NCBI GenBank assembly: GCA_038109305.1
Contig: JAYNIR010000008.1
Coordinates: forward strand, 1-64,000
Reading direction: 5' to 3'
Source: UBA1479 sp038109305
GTDB lineage: Bacteria > Pseudomonadota > Alphaproteobacteria > Rhodospirillales > Casp-alpha2
Length of the DNA stretch: 64,000 nt
Of this stretch, positions 55,828 through 64,000 are shown one piece after another. The number at the start of each line of letters is the position of its first letter. Within the stretch, counting starts at the first letter, position 1. The notes beneath the pieces are model-generated. The model was given only the letters and a program-made list of their open reading frames with translations. It did no database searches and was not told the origin of the DNA. Made by a program: the position numbers and the translations under genes.

Positions 55828-56301
55828 ATGGCACAAATCGAACTGGACGCCACCGACCGCCGCATCCTGACCGCCCTGCAGGCCAACGCGCGCATCCGCA
55901 ACAACGATCTGGCCAATGCGGTCGGGCTGTCGGCGTCGCCCTGCCTGCGCCGGGTGCGGCAGTTGGAGGACGCGGGCGTGATCCGGGATTACGTGACGCT
56001 GGTCAACCAGGAGGCCATCGGGCTGCCGGTATCGATCTTCGTCAACGTGACGCTGGAGCGTCAGGTGGAGACGGCGTTGGAGGAGTTTGAAACCAACATC
56101 CAAAGCTGGCCCGAGGTCATGGAGTGCTATCTGATGACCGGCGATGCGGATTATCTTTTGCGCGTCGTCACGGCGGACCTGGGCGCCTATGAACGGTTTT
56201 TGATGGATAAGCTGACGCGGGTTCGCGGCGTCGCCGCCATCAAGTCCAGCTTTTCATTGAAGCAGGTGGTCTACCGCACGGCCCTGCCGGTCGCGGGGTA
56301 A
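55828..56301 (+). CDS. Lrp/AsnC family transcriptional regulator
   Basis: 157 residues: an N-terminal winged helix-turn-helix (LDATDRRILTALQANARIRNNDLANAVGLSASPCLRRVRQLEDAGVI) and a C-terminal RAM ligand-binding domain (FVNVTLERQVETALEEFE, VMECYLMTGDADYLLRVV). The family responds to amino acids or related acids. It is divergent from the E1-like gene across an AT-rich gap, so control of that gene by an amino or keto acid is likely. Confidence 0.93.
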   Translation: MAQIELDATDRRILTALQANARIRNNDLANAVGLSASPCLRRVRQLEDAGVIRDYVTLVNQEAIGLPVSIFVNVTLERQVETALEEFETNIQSWPEVMECYLMTGDADYLLRVVTADLGAYERFLMDKLTRVRGVAAIKSSFSLKQVVYRTALPVAG

Positions 56302-56310
56302 GCCGGGCAC

Positions 56311-56526
56311 TTACAAGTTCGGCAGGTCTTCTTCCAGGATCGCGATTTGCAGGGCGTAGGAAACCTCACCCTCGTCCTCGTCCCGGTGCAGAACGCCGAG
56401 GAAATTTTCACCCACATAGACCTCGACCGGATGACCGTCCTTCTTGGGCGGCTTGACGATGAAGCGGTTGTTGTCGAAAGCGCGGCGCAGGTACTGCTGC
56501 ACGCGGGCGATGTCTGTCATTTCCAT
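56311..56526 (-). CDS. DUF3126 family protein
   Basis: 71-residue protein matching the small alphaproteobacterial family DUF3126: DIARVQQYLRRAFDNNRFIVKPPKKDG at the start, then the strand pair VEVYVGENFLGVLHRDEDEGEVSYALQIAIL and a short acidic end. Function is unknown. It is convergent with lrp, 9 bases from its stop, and follows the ferredoxin gene on the same strand. Confidence 0.85.
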   Translation of the reverse strand: MEMTDIARVQQYLRRAFDNNRFIVKPPKKDGHPVEVYVGENFLGVLHRDEDEGEVSYALQIAILEEDLPNL

Positions 56527-56574
56527 GGTCTTAACGTCCCCCTGTTCAGCTTGGCCCAGGATATCGGCTAATTG

Positions 56575-56841
56575 CTAGATGTCCAGGACCAGCGAGGTTT
56601 TCGGTACGGCACAGCAAATCAATGTCTGCATTTCGTCATCGGGCGGCAGGGCGTCCGGGTCGGTGTATTCGATCTCGCCATCTACCAAACCGCACATGCA
56701 GGTGTGGCAATAACCCTGACGGCAGCTGAACGGCGGCATCAGGCCCAGCTCCTCCGCGAAATCCAGAATGTTTTCAAACTTTGGGTCCCAGTCGGCGGTG
56801 ACGCCCGACCCCTTGAACTCGATGGTGATCTTATCAGTCAT
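56575..56841 (-). CDS. 2Fe-2S ferredoxin
   Basis: 88-residue plant-type ferredoxin. The cluster cysteines are in PPFSCRQGYCHTCMCGLVDG (C-x4-C-x2-C pattern) and the fourth in TLICCAVPKT near the C-terminus. I start at MTDKITIEFKG. The start lies 8 bases inside the end of the upstream dehydrogenase gene, so translation is coupled. It may serve as the electron carrier of an oxygenase or reductase encoded elsewhere. Confidence 0.9.
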   Translation of the reverse strand: MTDKITIEFKGSGVTADWDPKFENILDFAEELGLMPPFSCRQGYCHTCMCGLVDGEIEYTDPDALPPDDEMQTLICCAVPKTSLVLDI

Positions 56842-57910
56842 TGGCCCCCCGGATCGCCGCCAGCACGGCATCGGTCACTTGGCGGGTCGTCGCCGTGCCG
56901 CCCAAATCGCGGGTTAGCACGCCGCCGTCGCCGGTGACCCGTTCAATCGCCGCCATCAGACCCTGGGCCGCCCGCGCCTCTCCCAGGTGGTCCAGCATCA
57001 TCGCCGTGCACCAGAACGTGCCGATGGGATTGGCTATGCCCTTGCCCATGATGTCGAAAGCGGAGCCGTGGATGGGCTCGAACATGGACGGGAAATCTTT
57101 TTCCGGCCGCAGGTTGCCGGTGGGCGCGATACCGAGCGAGCCGGTCAGCGCCGCCGCCAAGTCCGACAGCACGTCGGCATGAAGATTGGTCGCGACAATG
57201 GTATCGAGCGATTTCGGGTTCAGCACCATCCGCGTGGTCATCGCGTCGACCAGCATTTTGTCGATTTCGATATCCGGGTAGTCCCGGCACACGTCTTTAA
57301 ACACGGCATCCCAAAACACCATGCCGTGGCGCTGGGCATTGGATTTGGTGACGAGCGTCAATTTTTTGCGCGGGCGCGAACGGGCGAGGTCGAGAGCAAA
57401 GCGTTGAATGCGCTCGACCCCCGGGCGGGTGAAGACGGCGACATCCATGCCGACCTCTTCGGGCAACGACTGATGCACCCGGCCACCGACGCCGGCGTAT
57501 TCGCCTTCAGAATTTTCCCGGACGATGACCCAATTCAGGTCATCCGACGTGACGCCGCGCAAGGGCCCTTCGATTCCCGGCAGCAGCCGCGCCGGGCGGA
57601 CGTTCGCATACTGATCCAGCGTCTGGCAGATCTTGAGCCGAAGCCCCCAAAGCGTGATGTGGTCCGGAATGTGCGGGTCGCCGGCGGAGCCGAACAGAAT
57701 GGCGTCAAACGGCTTCAGCGTTTCGACCCCGTCTTCGGGCATCATCACGCCGTGTTCTCGGTAATAATCGCCGCCCCAGGGGAAACTTTCGACATCGACG
57801 GAAAATCCGCCGTCCCGTTCCGCCATGGCGGACACAACCTCAACCCCCGCGTCGACCACTTCGGGGCCGATGCCGTCGCCACCGATCGCCGCGATCCGAT
57901 ACTTGGTCAT
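56834..57910 (-). CDS. Tartrate dehydrogenase / D-malate dehydrogenase family
   Basis: 358-residue beta-decarboxylating dehydrogenase of the isocitrate/isopropylmalate superfamily. Features are the N-terminal IAAIGGDGIGPEVVDAGVEV, the substrate segment IVRENSEGEYAGVGGRVH, KSNAQRHGMVFWD, the metal-binding Asp region VDAMTTRMVLNPKSLDTIVATNLHADVLSDL and the NAD motif EPIHGSAFDIMGKGIANPIG. The tartrate or D-malate preference is inferred from the active-site segment; 3-isopropylmalate dehydrogenase is less likely. It starts at MTKYRIAAIG and overlaps the ferredoxin gene by 8 bases. Confidence 0.85.
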   Translation of the reverse strand: MTKYRIAAIGGDGIGPEVVDAGVEVVSAMAERDGGFSVDVESFPWGGDYYREHGVMMPEDGVETLKPFDAILFGSAGDPHIPDHITLWGLRLKICQTLDQYANVRPARLLPGIEGPLRGVTSDDLNWVIVRENSEGEYAGVGGRVHQSLPEEVGMDVAVFTRPGVERIQRFALDLARSRPRKKLTLVTKSNAQRHGMVFWDAVFKDVCRDYPDIEIDKMLVDAMTTRMVLNPKSLDTIVATNLHADVLSDLAAALTGSLGIAPTGNLRPEKDFPSMFEPIHGSAFDIMGKGIANPIGTFWCTAMMLDHLGEARAAQGLMAAIERVTGDGGVLTRDLGGTATTRQVTDAVLAAIRGAND

Positions 57911-58029
57911 GCCGGTATATTCCTTGATTTTTAACAGATGTTGACCTTTGGGGGTTGATAGTTGATTTTTGCGCCAGATCAAAGGGCCGATATCGGCTTT
58001 CTGGGCACCACGAACAAGCGATACACCCG

Positions 58030-58479
58030 ATGGCACGCTTAAATCAAACCACCGCATGGGAGGTCTTCGTCGACTGGTGCCAGTCGCGGGGCCTTAGGCC
58101 GCTGCCCGCTAATCCGTGGACCGTCGCCGCCTATGCCCGGTGGTGCGAGACCCAGCACCGGTACAAAACCATTGTCACGATGATCAAGGCCATTACCCGC
58201 GAACATATGCGAAAATCCCGCAAGCGCCCCGACCGGCACCCGCTGGTAACCCGGACCCTGAACCTGATCGCCACCCGTCAGGAAGAAAAAGAAACCGACA
58301 AGCAGCTTGGCGCGGCGCTGTTTGATGAAGACGTATTCGCCCAGCCGGAGACAACCGCCTCGGCGTCCGAACGGATGCAGCGCGAGGTGCAGCGGCGGAC
58401 GGAATCGACCCGCCAGGGCATCCGCCGGGCGCTTCGCGGGTCACCGCGGCTTGTATCCCGCCGGCCGTCCATGACCTGA
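58030..58479 (+). CDS. Protein with orphan core-binding domain of tyrosine recombinases
   Basis: 149 residues. The first ~80 (TTAWEVFVDWCQSRGLRPLPANPWTVAAYARWCETQHRYKTIVTMIKAITREH) have the SAM-like four-helix pattern of the N-terminal DNA-binding domain of phage integrases. No catalytic domain with the R...HxxR...Y residues follows; instead there is a charged linker and an Arg-rich end. Similar stand-alone proteins seem to occur in related alphaproteobacteria, so this may be a domesticated DNA-binding protein. I start at MARLNQTTAW. It is divergent from the tartrate dehydrogenase gene. Confidence 0.6.
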   Translation: MARLNQTTAWEVFVDWCQSRGLRPLPANPWTVAAYARWCETQHRYKTIVTMIKAITREHMRKSRKRPDRHPLVTRTLNLIATRQEEKETDKQLGAALFDEDVFAQPETTASASERMQREVQRRTESTRQGIRRALRGSPRLVSRRPSMT

Positions 58480-58510
58480 CCGGCCGCGCGGCGAACCGCC
58501 GGCCCGGCCG

Positions 58511-59551
58511 CTACTTGATTTCCACCTGCCGTTCGATCTTGAAAACTTTGGCCTGCCCGCCGGCGCCCTGCCGGATCAACTCGGCCTCGCCCCGGTAGAG
58601 GCCGTGTTTCCAATCGACCGTCCGGCGCTTGCCGATGAATTTCATATAGCGGGCCTGCGTCTTTTTGAGCGCGTCCGTTTCCGACGCCATGACCCGGCCG
58701 TCCGGCGCGGTGATCTTCAGCGTAAGTTTGTCGCCGTCATGCACCCAGAAGGCATCGACCCAGAAGATCAGCCCGTCCGATTTCGCGCTGAGCACCGCAT
58801 CCCGGTAAAACCCGCGTCGTAGCGCATCGGCGTTGACCTTTACCGGTGAAAACCCGGCATCGTACAAGGCGGTCATACCGCCGCCGAACCCGGCCAAGGT
58901 GCGGTCGTCCCACAGCGGCCGGAGCCCGGGCCCGCAATCGGCCTTGCGGTCAAGCCCGATGAACGGATCGACGACCTTCCGGTTGAACCGCACGCCCATG
59001 TGGATATGGGGAAATTCCGCCAGGCCGGATGACCCCACGAGGCCCAGTTTATCGCCCTGGGCGATTCGCTGACCCGGGCGGACAACCAGTGAATTGCGGC
59101 GCAAATGGCAGTAATTGGTGTGCCAGCCGTTTCCGTGATCCATGAAAACCGCATTACCGCACCCGCGCCCGCTTACCGCGCCATGCCCGGTTTTGGAGAC
59201 GTCACCGTCCAGCATGCCGTCGCGCACCCGGGTGACCGTGCCCGCGGCGGCGGCAACGACGGCGACGCCATCGTCCATCTTGCTGTAATCGCGGATCGCG
59301 ATATCGACCCCGGTGTGGCCGTTGTAACTGTGGGCGCCGCAGGTGAAATCGCGCACGCCCGGCCCCGCATCCAGGTCCACCAGGTTGACCAGCCAGCAGG
59401 TCTCGCCCAGGCGGCAGGCGATGGGTAGACCGAGCGCCGGGGACTGCGACTCGCCCGCGGCCCAAGCGGGCGCCACGCCGCCGTTCGACGGCAGCGAAAT
59501 CGCCGTCGCGGCCAGGAAGCCAACGATCAAAAACCGCGCAATGCCCATCAA
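58511..59551 (-). CDS. M23 family metallopeptidase (peptidoglycan hydrolase-like)
   Basis: 346 residues with an N-terminal signal peptide (FLIVGFLAATAISLPSNGG). The LytM/M23 domain keeps its zinc ligands: YNGHTGVDIAIRDY (HxxxD), HGNGWHTNYCHLRR and FPHIHMGVRFN (HxH). A C-terminal ~130-residue beta-rich domain of unknown role follows. It likely acts in the periplasm on peptidoglycan crosslinks. The frame is intact and the gene is convergent with the recombinase-domain gene. Confidence 0.88.
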   Translation of the reverse strand: MMGIARFLIVGFLAATAISLPSNGGVAPAWAAGESQSPALGLPIACRLGETCWLVNLVDLDAGPGVRDFTCGAHSYNGHTGVDIAIRDYSKMDDGVAVVAAAAGTVTRVRDGMLDGDVSKTGHGAVSGRGCGNAVFMDHGNGWHTNYCHLRRNSLVVRPGQRIAQGDKLGLVGSSGLAEFPHIHMGVRFNRKVVDPFIGLDRKADCGPGLRPLWDDRTLAGFGGGMTALYDAGFSPVKVNADALRRGFYRDAVLSAKSDGLIFWVDAFWVHDGDKLTLKITAPDGRVMASETDALKKTQARYMKFIGKRRTVDWKHGLYRGEAELIRQGAGGQAKVFKIERQVEIK

Positions 59552-59713
59552 AACCCGCCGTTTTCAGCCTGTTACCAGGGTCATGGTAGCCTCCGCCGCG
59601 GGGCCCGGCAAAACATTCGCTTGCCGCATTTTATTTTGCAGTGCAGTATTAGCTGCTGCAGCGCGGAAACGCGCACCCGATAATACAAAAGGCAACGATT
59701 GGAGCGCAAGAAC

Positions 59714-60166
59714 ATGGACACTGCCGTCAGCGCGATTGATAAGCTTCACGGGTACTATTTCGAGGACCTGGCAGTCGGCCAGAGCGACGAATTTTCGAAA
59801 ACGGTCACGGAATCCGACATTCTAATTTTTGCCGGCGTTTCCGGCGACACCAACCCGGTGCACCTGAACCAAGAGTTCGCCAGCGAAACCATGTTTGAAG
59901 ACCGCATCGCCCACGGGCTTTTGACGGCCAGTTTCATCTCCACCGTCATCGGCACCAAGATGCCGGGGCCGGGCTGCATCTACGTCAGCCAGAGTTTGAA
60001 ATTCAAGGCGCCGGTCAAGGCCGGTGACACCGTCACCGCCAAAGCCACCATCGTTGAAAAGATGGAAGATAAGCGCTTCATCAAGATGACGACGCAGTGC
60101 CTCGTCCACGACAAGGTCGTGCTGGACGGCGAAGCCGTCATCATGGTGCCGCCGCGCCGGAAGTAA
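59714..60166 (+). CDS. MaoC-like (R)-specific enoyl-CoA hydratase
   Basis: 150-residue hot-dog dehydratase. The hydratase-2 motif is SDILIFAGVSGDTNPVHLNQEFA with the catalytic Asp and His, followed by RIAHGLLTASFISTVIG. The size and motif resemble PhaJ, which supplies (R)-3-hydroxyacyl-CoA for polyhydroxyalkanoate synthesis, although no pha genes are in the window. A GGAG ribosome-binding site 9 bases upstream supports the ATG at 59714. Confidence 0.9.
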   Translation: MDTAVSAIDKLHGYYFEDLAVGQSDEFSKTVTESDILIFAGVSGDTNPVHLNQEFASETMFEDRIAHGLLTASFISTVIGTKMPGPGCIYVSQSLKFKAPVKAGDTVTAKATIVEKMEDKRFIKMTTQCLVHDKVVLDGEAVIMVPPRRK

Positions 60167-60263
60167 GCCCGGACCTTCCTTTCATTTCTCCCTGAGCGGC
60201 CGGCGTTGACCGGGCCGCGAAGGCTTGACCGCCGGTCCTGCGGCAGGCACCTTCCAAGGCGTC

Positions 60264-61190
60264 ATGCGGGTTTTTCGCCATTACCAATCCATCCCGGCCG
60301 ACGCCCGAGGCGGCGTCGTCGCGATCGGCAATTTTGACGGCGTCCACCTTGGCCACCGGGCGGTCATCGGCGAAGCCGGGCGCATCGCCAAGGCCGCCGG
60401 ACGCCCTTGGGGCGTCCTGACGTTCGAGCCGCACCCCCGCCGTTTTTTCGCCCCTGACACCCCGCCCTTCCGGCTGACCCCGTTTCACGCCAAGGCGCGG
60501 CTGGTTTTCGCCGACGGCGTCAACAGCATCTTCGTTCAGCGGTTCGACAAAGGGTTTTCATCGCTGACGGCCGAGGCCTTCATCGAAAAGGTCTTGGTCG
60601 CCGGCATCGGCGCATCGCACGTCGTCGCGGGATATGATTTCGTGTTCGGCCGGGGCCGGGGCGGCAACTGCCAGATGCTATTGGATTTCGGTGGGCAGCT
60701 CGGCTTCGGGTTCACCGCCGTCAGCGCCCGCAAGGACGGTGGCACAGAAATATATTCATCGACCCGCGTGCGGGACTGCCTGACCCAGGGCGACCCGAGG
60801 GGTGCTGCCGGCGTCCTGGGCCGCCCGTTCGAGATCGAGGGCCGGGTCACGGGCGGCGACCAGCGCGGCCGGCAGATCGGTTTCCCGACAGCGAACATCA
60901 CGCTCGGCACGTATCTGCGGCCGAAACGGGGCGTTTACGCCGTCCGGATCGAGCGCGACAACGGCCCGCCGCTTACGGGGGTTGCCAACCTGGGCCGCAG
61001 GCCGACCTTCGGCGGCGAGGACGACCTGTTGGAAGTGCACATTTTCGACTTTGCGGGCGACCTTTACGGCAAACGGCTCCGCGCCCAGTTGATCGAGTTC
61101 CTCAGGCCGGAAAAGAAATTTGACGGGATCGACCAAATAAAGGCACAAATCGCCCGCGATTGCGACCAAGTCCGGCAAATCCTGGGCTGA
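60264..61190 (+). CDS. ribF: Bifunctional riboflavin kinase / FAD synthetase
   Basis: 308-residue enzyme making FMN and FAD. The N-terminal nucleotidyltransferase domain has AIGNFDGVHLGHRAVIGEA and GYDFVFGRGRGGN; the C-terminal kinase domain has GRVTGGDQRGRQIGFPTANI, GVYAVRIE and GVANLGRRPTF. I choose MRVFRHYQSIP as the start because conservation begins there. It lies upstream of ileS in the common ribF-ileS arrangement, with 80 bases between. Confidence 0.95.
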   Translation: MRVFRHYQSIPADARGGVVAIGNFDGVHLGHRAVIGEAGRIAKAAGRPWGVLTFEPHPRRFFAPDTPPFRLTPFHAKARLVFADGVNSIFVQRFDKGFSSLTAEAFIEKVLVAGIGASHVVAGYDFVFGRGRGGNCQMLLDFGGQLGFGFTAVSARKDGGTEIYSSTRVRDCLTQGDPRGAAGVLGRPFEIEGRVTGGDQRGRQIGFPTANITLGTYLRPKRGVYAVRIERDNGPPLTGVANLGRRPTFGGEDDLLEVHIFDFAGDLYGKRLRAQLIEFLRPEKKFDGIDQIKAQIARDCDQVRQILG

Positions 61191-61270
61191 GCCAAAAGCT
61201 TTCTAATTCCGCGCCGTTGGCGTAAAACCACGCCCTTGAGAGACTTGCCACCTTGAAGCCTGGGGGCCCC

Positions 61271-64000
61271 ATGAGCGTCGACTACAAATCCACGGTTTTC
61301 CTGCCGAAGACCGATTTCCCCATGAAAGCCGGCCTGGCCGACAAAGAGCCGGAAATCCTGGCCCAATGGGAAAAAGCAGGCGTCTACCGCCTGATGCGGG
61401 AAGACGCAAAGGGCCGCCCGCCGTTCGTGCTGCACGACGGCCCGCCCTACGCCAACGGTCACCTGCACATCGGCCATGCGCTGAACAAAATCCTCAAGGA
61501 CATCATCGTTCGGGCGCAGCAGATGATGGGCAAAGATTCCAACTACGTGCCCGGATGGGACTGCCACGGCCTGCCCATCGAATGGAAGATCGAAGAACAG
61601 TACCGCGCCAAGGGCCAGGACAAGGACGCGGTGCCGGTGGTCGAATTCCGCCGTGAATGCCGCGAGTTCGCCGAAGAATGGATCGGCATGCAGCGCGACG
61701 AGTTTAAGCGGCTGGGCTGTGTTGGCGATTGGGAAAACCCATATACCACCATGACCTTCGCCGCCGAGGCACAGATCGCCCGCGAACTGATGAAGTTTCT
61801 GGAAAATGGATTGCTGTACCGCGGCTCCAAACCGGTCATGTGGTCGGTCGTCGAAAAGACCGCACTGGCCGAAGCCGAGGTCGAATACCACGACCATGAA
61901 TCGGATACCATCTGGACCAAGTTTCCGGTGGTCGCCGGCGCGGATGACCTGAACGGCGCGGCCGTCATCATCTGGACAACCACGCCCTGGACCATCCCCG
62001 GCAACCGGGCCATCTGCTTTTCAAAGCGCATTTCCTACGGCCTATACGAAGTGACAGACACCGCAGCGGACAACTGGGCCAAGCCCGGTGACACGCTGAT
62101 CCTGGCGGACGCGCTGGCGGAAGACGTGATGAGCGCCGCGCGGGTCGATGCGCACAAACGTATCGGCGACGTCACGGCAGAAACGCTGGCCAGTCTGACC
62201 TGCGCCCATCCGCTTCGGGGGAAAGGGTATGACTTCGACGTGCCGTTGTTGGACGGCGATCATGTGACGGAAGAAACCGGTACCGGCTTCGTCCACACCG
62301 CCCCCGGCCACGGACGCGAAGACTTCGAGGCGTGGATGGCCGCCGGTAAATTGCTGGCCGAGCGTGGTATCGATACGCAAATCCCCTACACCGTCGATGC
62401 CGACGGCCGGTTCACCCAGGGTGCGCCGGGGTTCGAGGGCGCGCAGGTGATCACCGACAAAGGCAAGAAGGGCGACGCCAACAAGGTCGTCATGGCCGCG
62501 CTGACCGATGCGGGCGCGTTGGTCGCGCGCGGGCGGCTGACCCACCAGTATCCGCATTCGTGGCGGTCGAAAAAACCGGTGATCTTCCGCAACACGTCGC
62601 AGTGGTTTATCGCCATGGACCGGCCTTTCGACGTCAGGGGCGTGACCACGGGTAAGACGCTCCGCGAGGTCGCGCTTAAATCCGTCGACGCCACCCGCTT
62701 CGTGCCCGGCGCCGGGCACGCGCGCCTGCACGCCATGATCGAAGGCCGGCCCGACTGGGTGATTTCGCGCCAACGCGCCTGGGGCGTGCCGATCACCGTG
62801 TTCATCCACCGCGACACGGGCGAGTTGCTGAACGACCCCGCCGTGAACGCCCGCATCGCCGACGCGTTCGAGGCCGAGGGCGCCGACGCCTGGTTCGCGT
62901 CTGAGCCGTCGCGGTTTTTGGGCAACGATTTCAGTGCGGAAGATTACGAACAGGTCACCGACATTCTGGACGTGTGGTTCGATTCCGGATCGACCCACGC
63001 CTTCGTTCTGGAACAGCGGGAAGACCTGTCATGGCCGGCGGCGCTTTATCTTGAAGGCACGGATCAGCACCGGGGTTGGTTCCATTCTTCGCTGCTGGAA
63101 GGATCGGGCACCCGCGGACGCGCGCCCTATGACGCAGTTTTGACCCACGGGTTTGTCATGGCAGAGGACGGACAGAAAATGTCCAAGTCCTTGGGCAACA
63201 TCGTCGCCCCGCAGGACGTGTGCAACCAGAACGGCGCGGACATCCTGCGCCTATGGGTCGTCGGATCGGACTATTCCGAAGACCTTCGCATCGGGCCGGA
63301 AATCATCAAGTCGCACGCCGACATCTACCGTCGGCTCCGCAATACGCTTCGCTACCTGTTGGGCAGCTTGAACGGGTTCGAGGCGTCGGAACGCCTGCCG
63401 GTCGATCAGATGCCGGAACTGGAGCGCTGGGTGTTGAACCGTATCTGGAACCTGGATAAGATGCTGCGCCGCGCCTGCGACAATTTCGAATTCCACGGCG
63501 TGTTTACCGAACTGCACAATTTCTGCGCGGTCGACCTGTCGGCGTTCTATTTCGATATCCGCAAAGACAGCCTGTATTGCGACAAGCCCGACACAATCCA
63601 GCGGCGGGCGACCCGCACGGTGCTGGACGAATTGTTCAACTGCCTGACCGCGTGGCTCGCGCCGTTCCTTTGCTTCACCGCCGAGGAAGCATGGCAGGCG
63701 CGCCTGCCGGAACAGGACCCCAAAAATTCGGTTCACCTGCGTCAGTTTCCGGACATCCCGGACATCTGGAAGGATGACGCCTTGGCCGAAAAATGGCGGG
63801 CCATCCGCCAAGTGCGCCGCGCGGTGACCGGCGCGCTTGAATTGGAACGCGCGGAAAAGCGCATCGGTGCGTCGTTGCAGGCGCATGTGAAAGTCTTCGT
63901 CACGGCGGAACAGGCGGCGGCGCTCGCCGACCTGGACCTGCCGGAAATCTTCATCACCTCGACCGCCGAAGTCACGACGGACAAAGCCCCAAGTGGTGCC
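61271..64000 (+). CDS. ileS: Isoleucyl-tRNA synthetase, partial
   Basis: The gene runs off the window; 910 codons are visible, with no stop in frame. The HIGH motif is in PPYANGHLHIGHALNKILKD near residue 64, the editing CP1 domain contains WTTTPWTIPGNRAI and TGTGFVHTAPGHG, GTDQHRGWFHSS precedes the KMSKS loop (KMSKS at 636-640), and the anticodon-binding helical domain follows. It charges tRNA-Ile and edits mischarged valine. The start ATG is MSVDYKSTVFLPKTDFPM. Confidence 0.96.
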   Translation, partial: MSVDYKSTVFLPKTDFPMKAGLADKEPEILAQWEKAGVYRLMREDAKGRPPFVLHDGPPYANGHLHIGHALNKILKDIIVRAQQMMGKDSNYVPGWDCHGLPIEWKIEEQYRAKGQDKDAVPVVEFRRECREFAEEWIGMQRDEFKRLGCVGDWENPYTTMTFAAEAQIARELMKFLENGLLYRGSKPVMWSVVEKTALAEAEVEYHDHESDTIWTKFPVVAGADDLNGAAVIIWTTTPWTIPGNRAICFSKRISYGLYEVTDTAADNWAKPGDTLILADALAEDVMSAARVDAHKRIGDVTAETLASLTCAHPLRGKGYDFDVPLLDGDHVTEETGTGFVHTAPGHGREDFEAWMAAGKLLAERGIDTQIPYTVDADGRFTQGAPGFEGAQVITDKGKKGDANKVVMAALTDAGALVARGRLTHQYPHSWRSKKPVIFRNTSQWFIAMDRPFDVRGVTTGKTLREVALKSVDATRFVPGAGHARLHAMIEGRPDWVISRQRAWGVPITVFIHRDTGELLNDPAVNARIADAFEAEGADAWFASEPSRFLGNDFSAEDYEQVTDILDVWFDSGSTHAFVLEQREDLSWPAALYLEGTDQHRGWFHSSLLEGSGTRGRAPYDAVLTHGFVMAEDGQKMSKSLGNIVAPQDVCNQNGADILRLWVVGSDYSEDLRIGPEIIKSHADIYRRLRNTLRYLLGSLNGFEASERLPVDQMPELERWVLNRIWNLDKMLRRACDNFEFHGVFTELHNFCAVDLSAFYFDIRKDSLYCDKPDTIQRRATRTVLDELFNCLTAWLAPFLCFTAEEAWQARLPEQDPKNSVHLRQFPDIPDIWKDDALAEKWRAIRQVRRAVTGALELERAEKRIGASLQAHVKVFVTAEQAAALADLDLPEIFITSTAEVTTDKAPSGA

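Overview
The window looks like a GC-rich alphaproteobacterial chromosome, most like the Rhodospirillales and relatives. Supporting signs are the mdh-sucCDAB and sdhCDAB layouts, a class II DAHP synthase, Coq7, DUF3126 and DUF6494 proteins, and an mcl-mch pair of the ethylmalonyl-CoA pathway. There is no phage, plasmid, CRISPR array or intact insertion sequence. The window opens inside sucB and closes inside ileS.

Layout. 1-7313: TCA-cycle operon on the minus strand (mdh, histone H1-like gene, sucC, sucD, sucA, sucB). 7532-16584: a methyltransferase, a broken chemoreceptor, nadC-nadA, zapE, a broken SAF-domain oxidoreductase, a sterol desaturase-family protein, a PaiB-like protein and a frameshifted DUF6494 gene. 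16739-20139: sdhCDAB. 20382-22117: a broken hydrolase and a non-coding stretch with a striking folded element. 22118-25042: mch, mcl, pdxY. 25161-29529: mostly decayed genes (ArsR, AHA1, MoaD, sialidase-like, LuxR, response regulator) around one intact flavoprotein. 29561-32136: EthD-like protein, RidA, cytochrome c, asd. 32387-33960: a broken PAS/GGDEF/EAL gene. 34107-38849: ABC transporter of the Gld type. 39209-46938: aroG, broken pncB, broken DUF2336, nadE-cysS, a formyltransferase-like gene. 47134-53258: histidine kinase fragment, cimA-trmJ, alcohol dehydrogenase, dsbB-coq7, a YqaA-type membrane protein, tRNA-Leu. 53319-64000: AceE/MdeB-like E1 with divergent lrp, DUF3126, tartrate dehydrogenase-ferredoxin, an M23 peptidase, MaoC, ribF and ileS.

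Two things stand out. First, three products of the TCA operon share a polycationic Lys/Ala/Pro signature: Mdh has an 89-residue histone H1-like tail, the next gene encodes a free H1-like repeat protein, and SucA ends in a shorter lysine-rich tail. This suggests tethering of TCA enzymes to each other or to a polyanion such as DNA, RNA or polyphosphate. Second, about 14 genes are broken, mostly by nonsense codons with the reading frame otherwise kept, and the losses fall on signalling, regulation and peripheral enzymes. Core metabolism is intact, which fits recent reductive evolution rather than random sequencing error.
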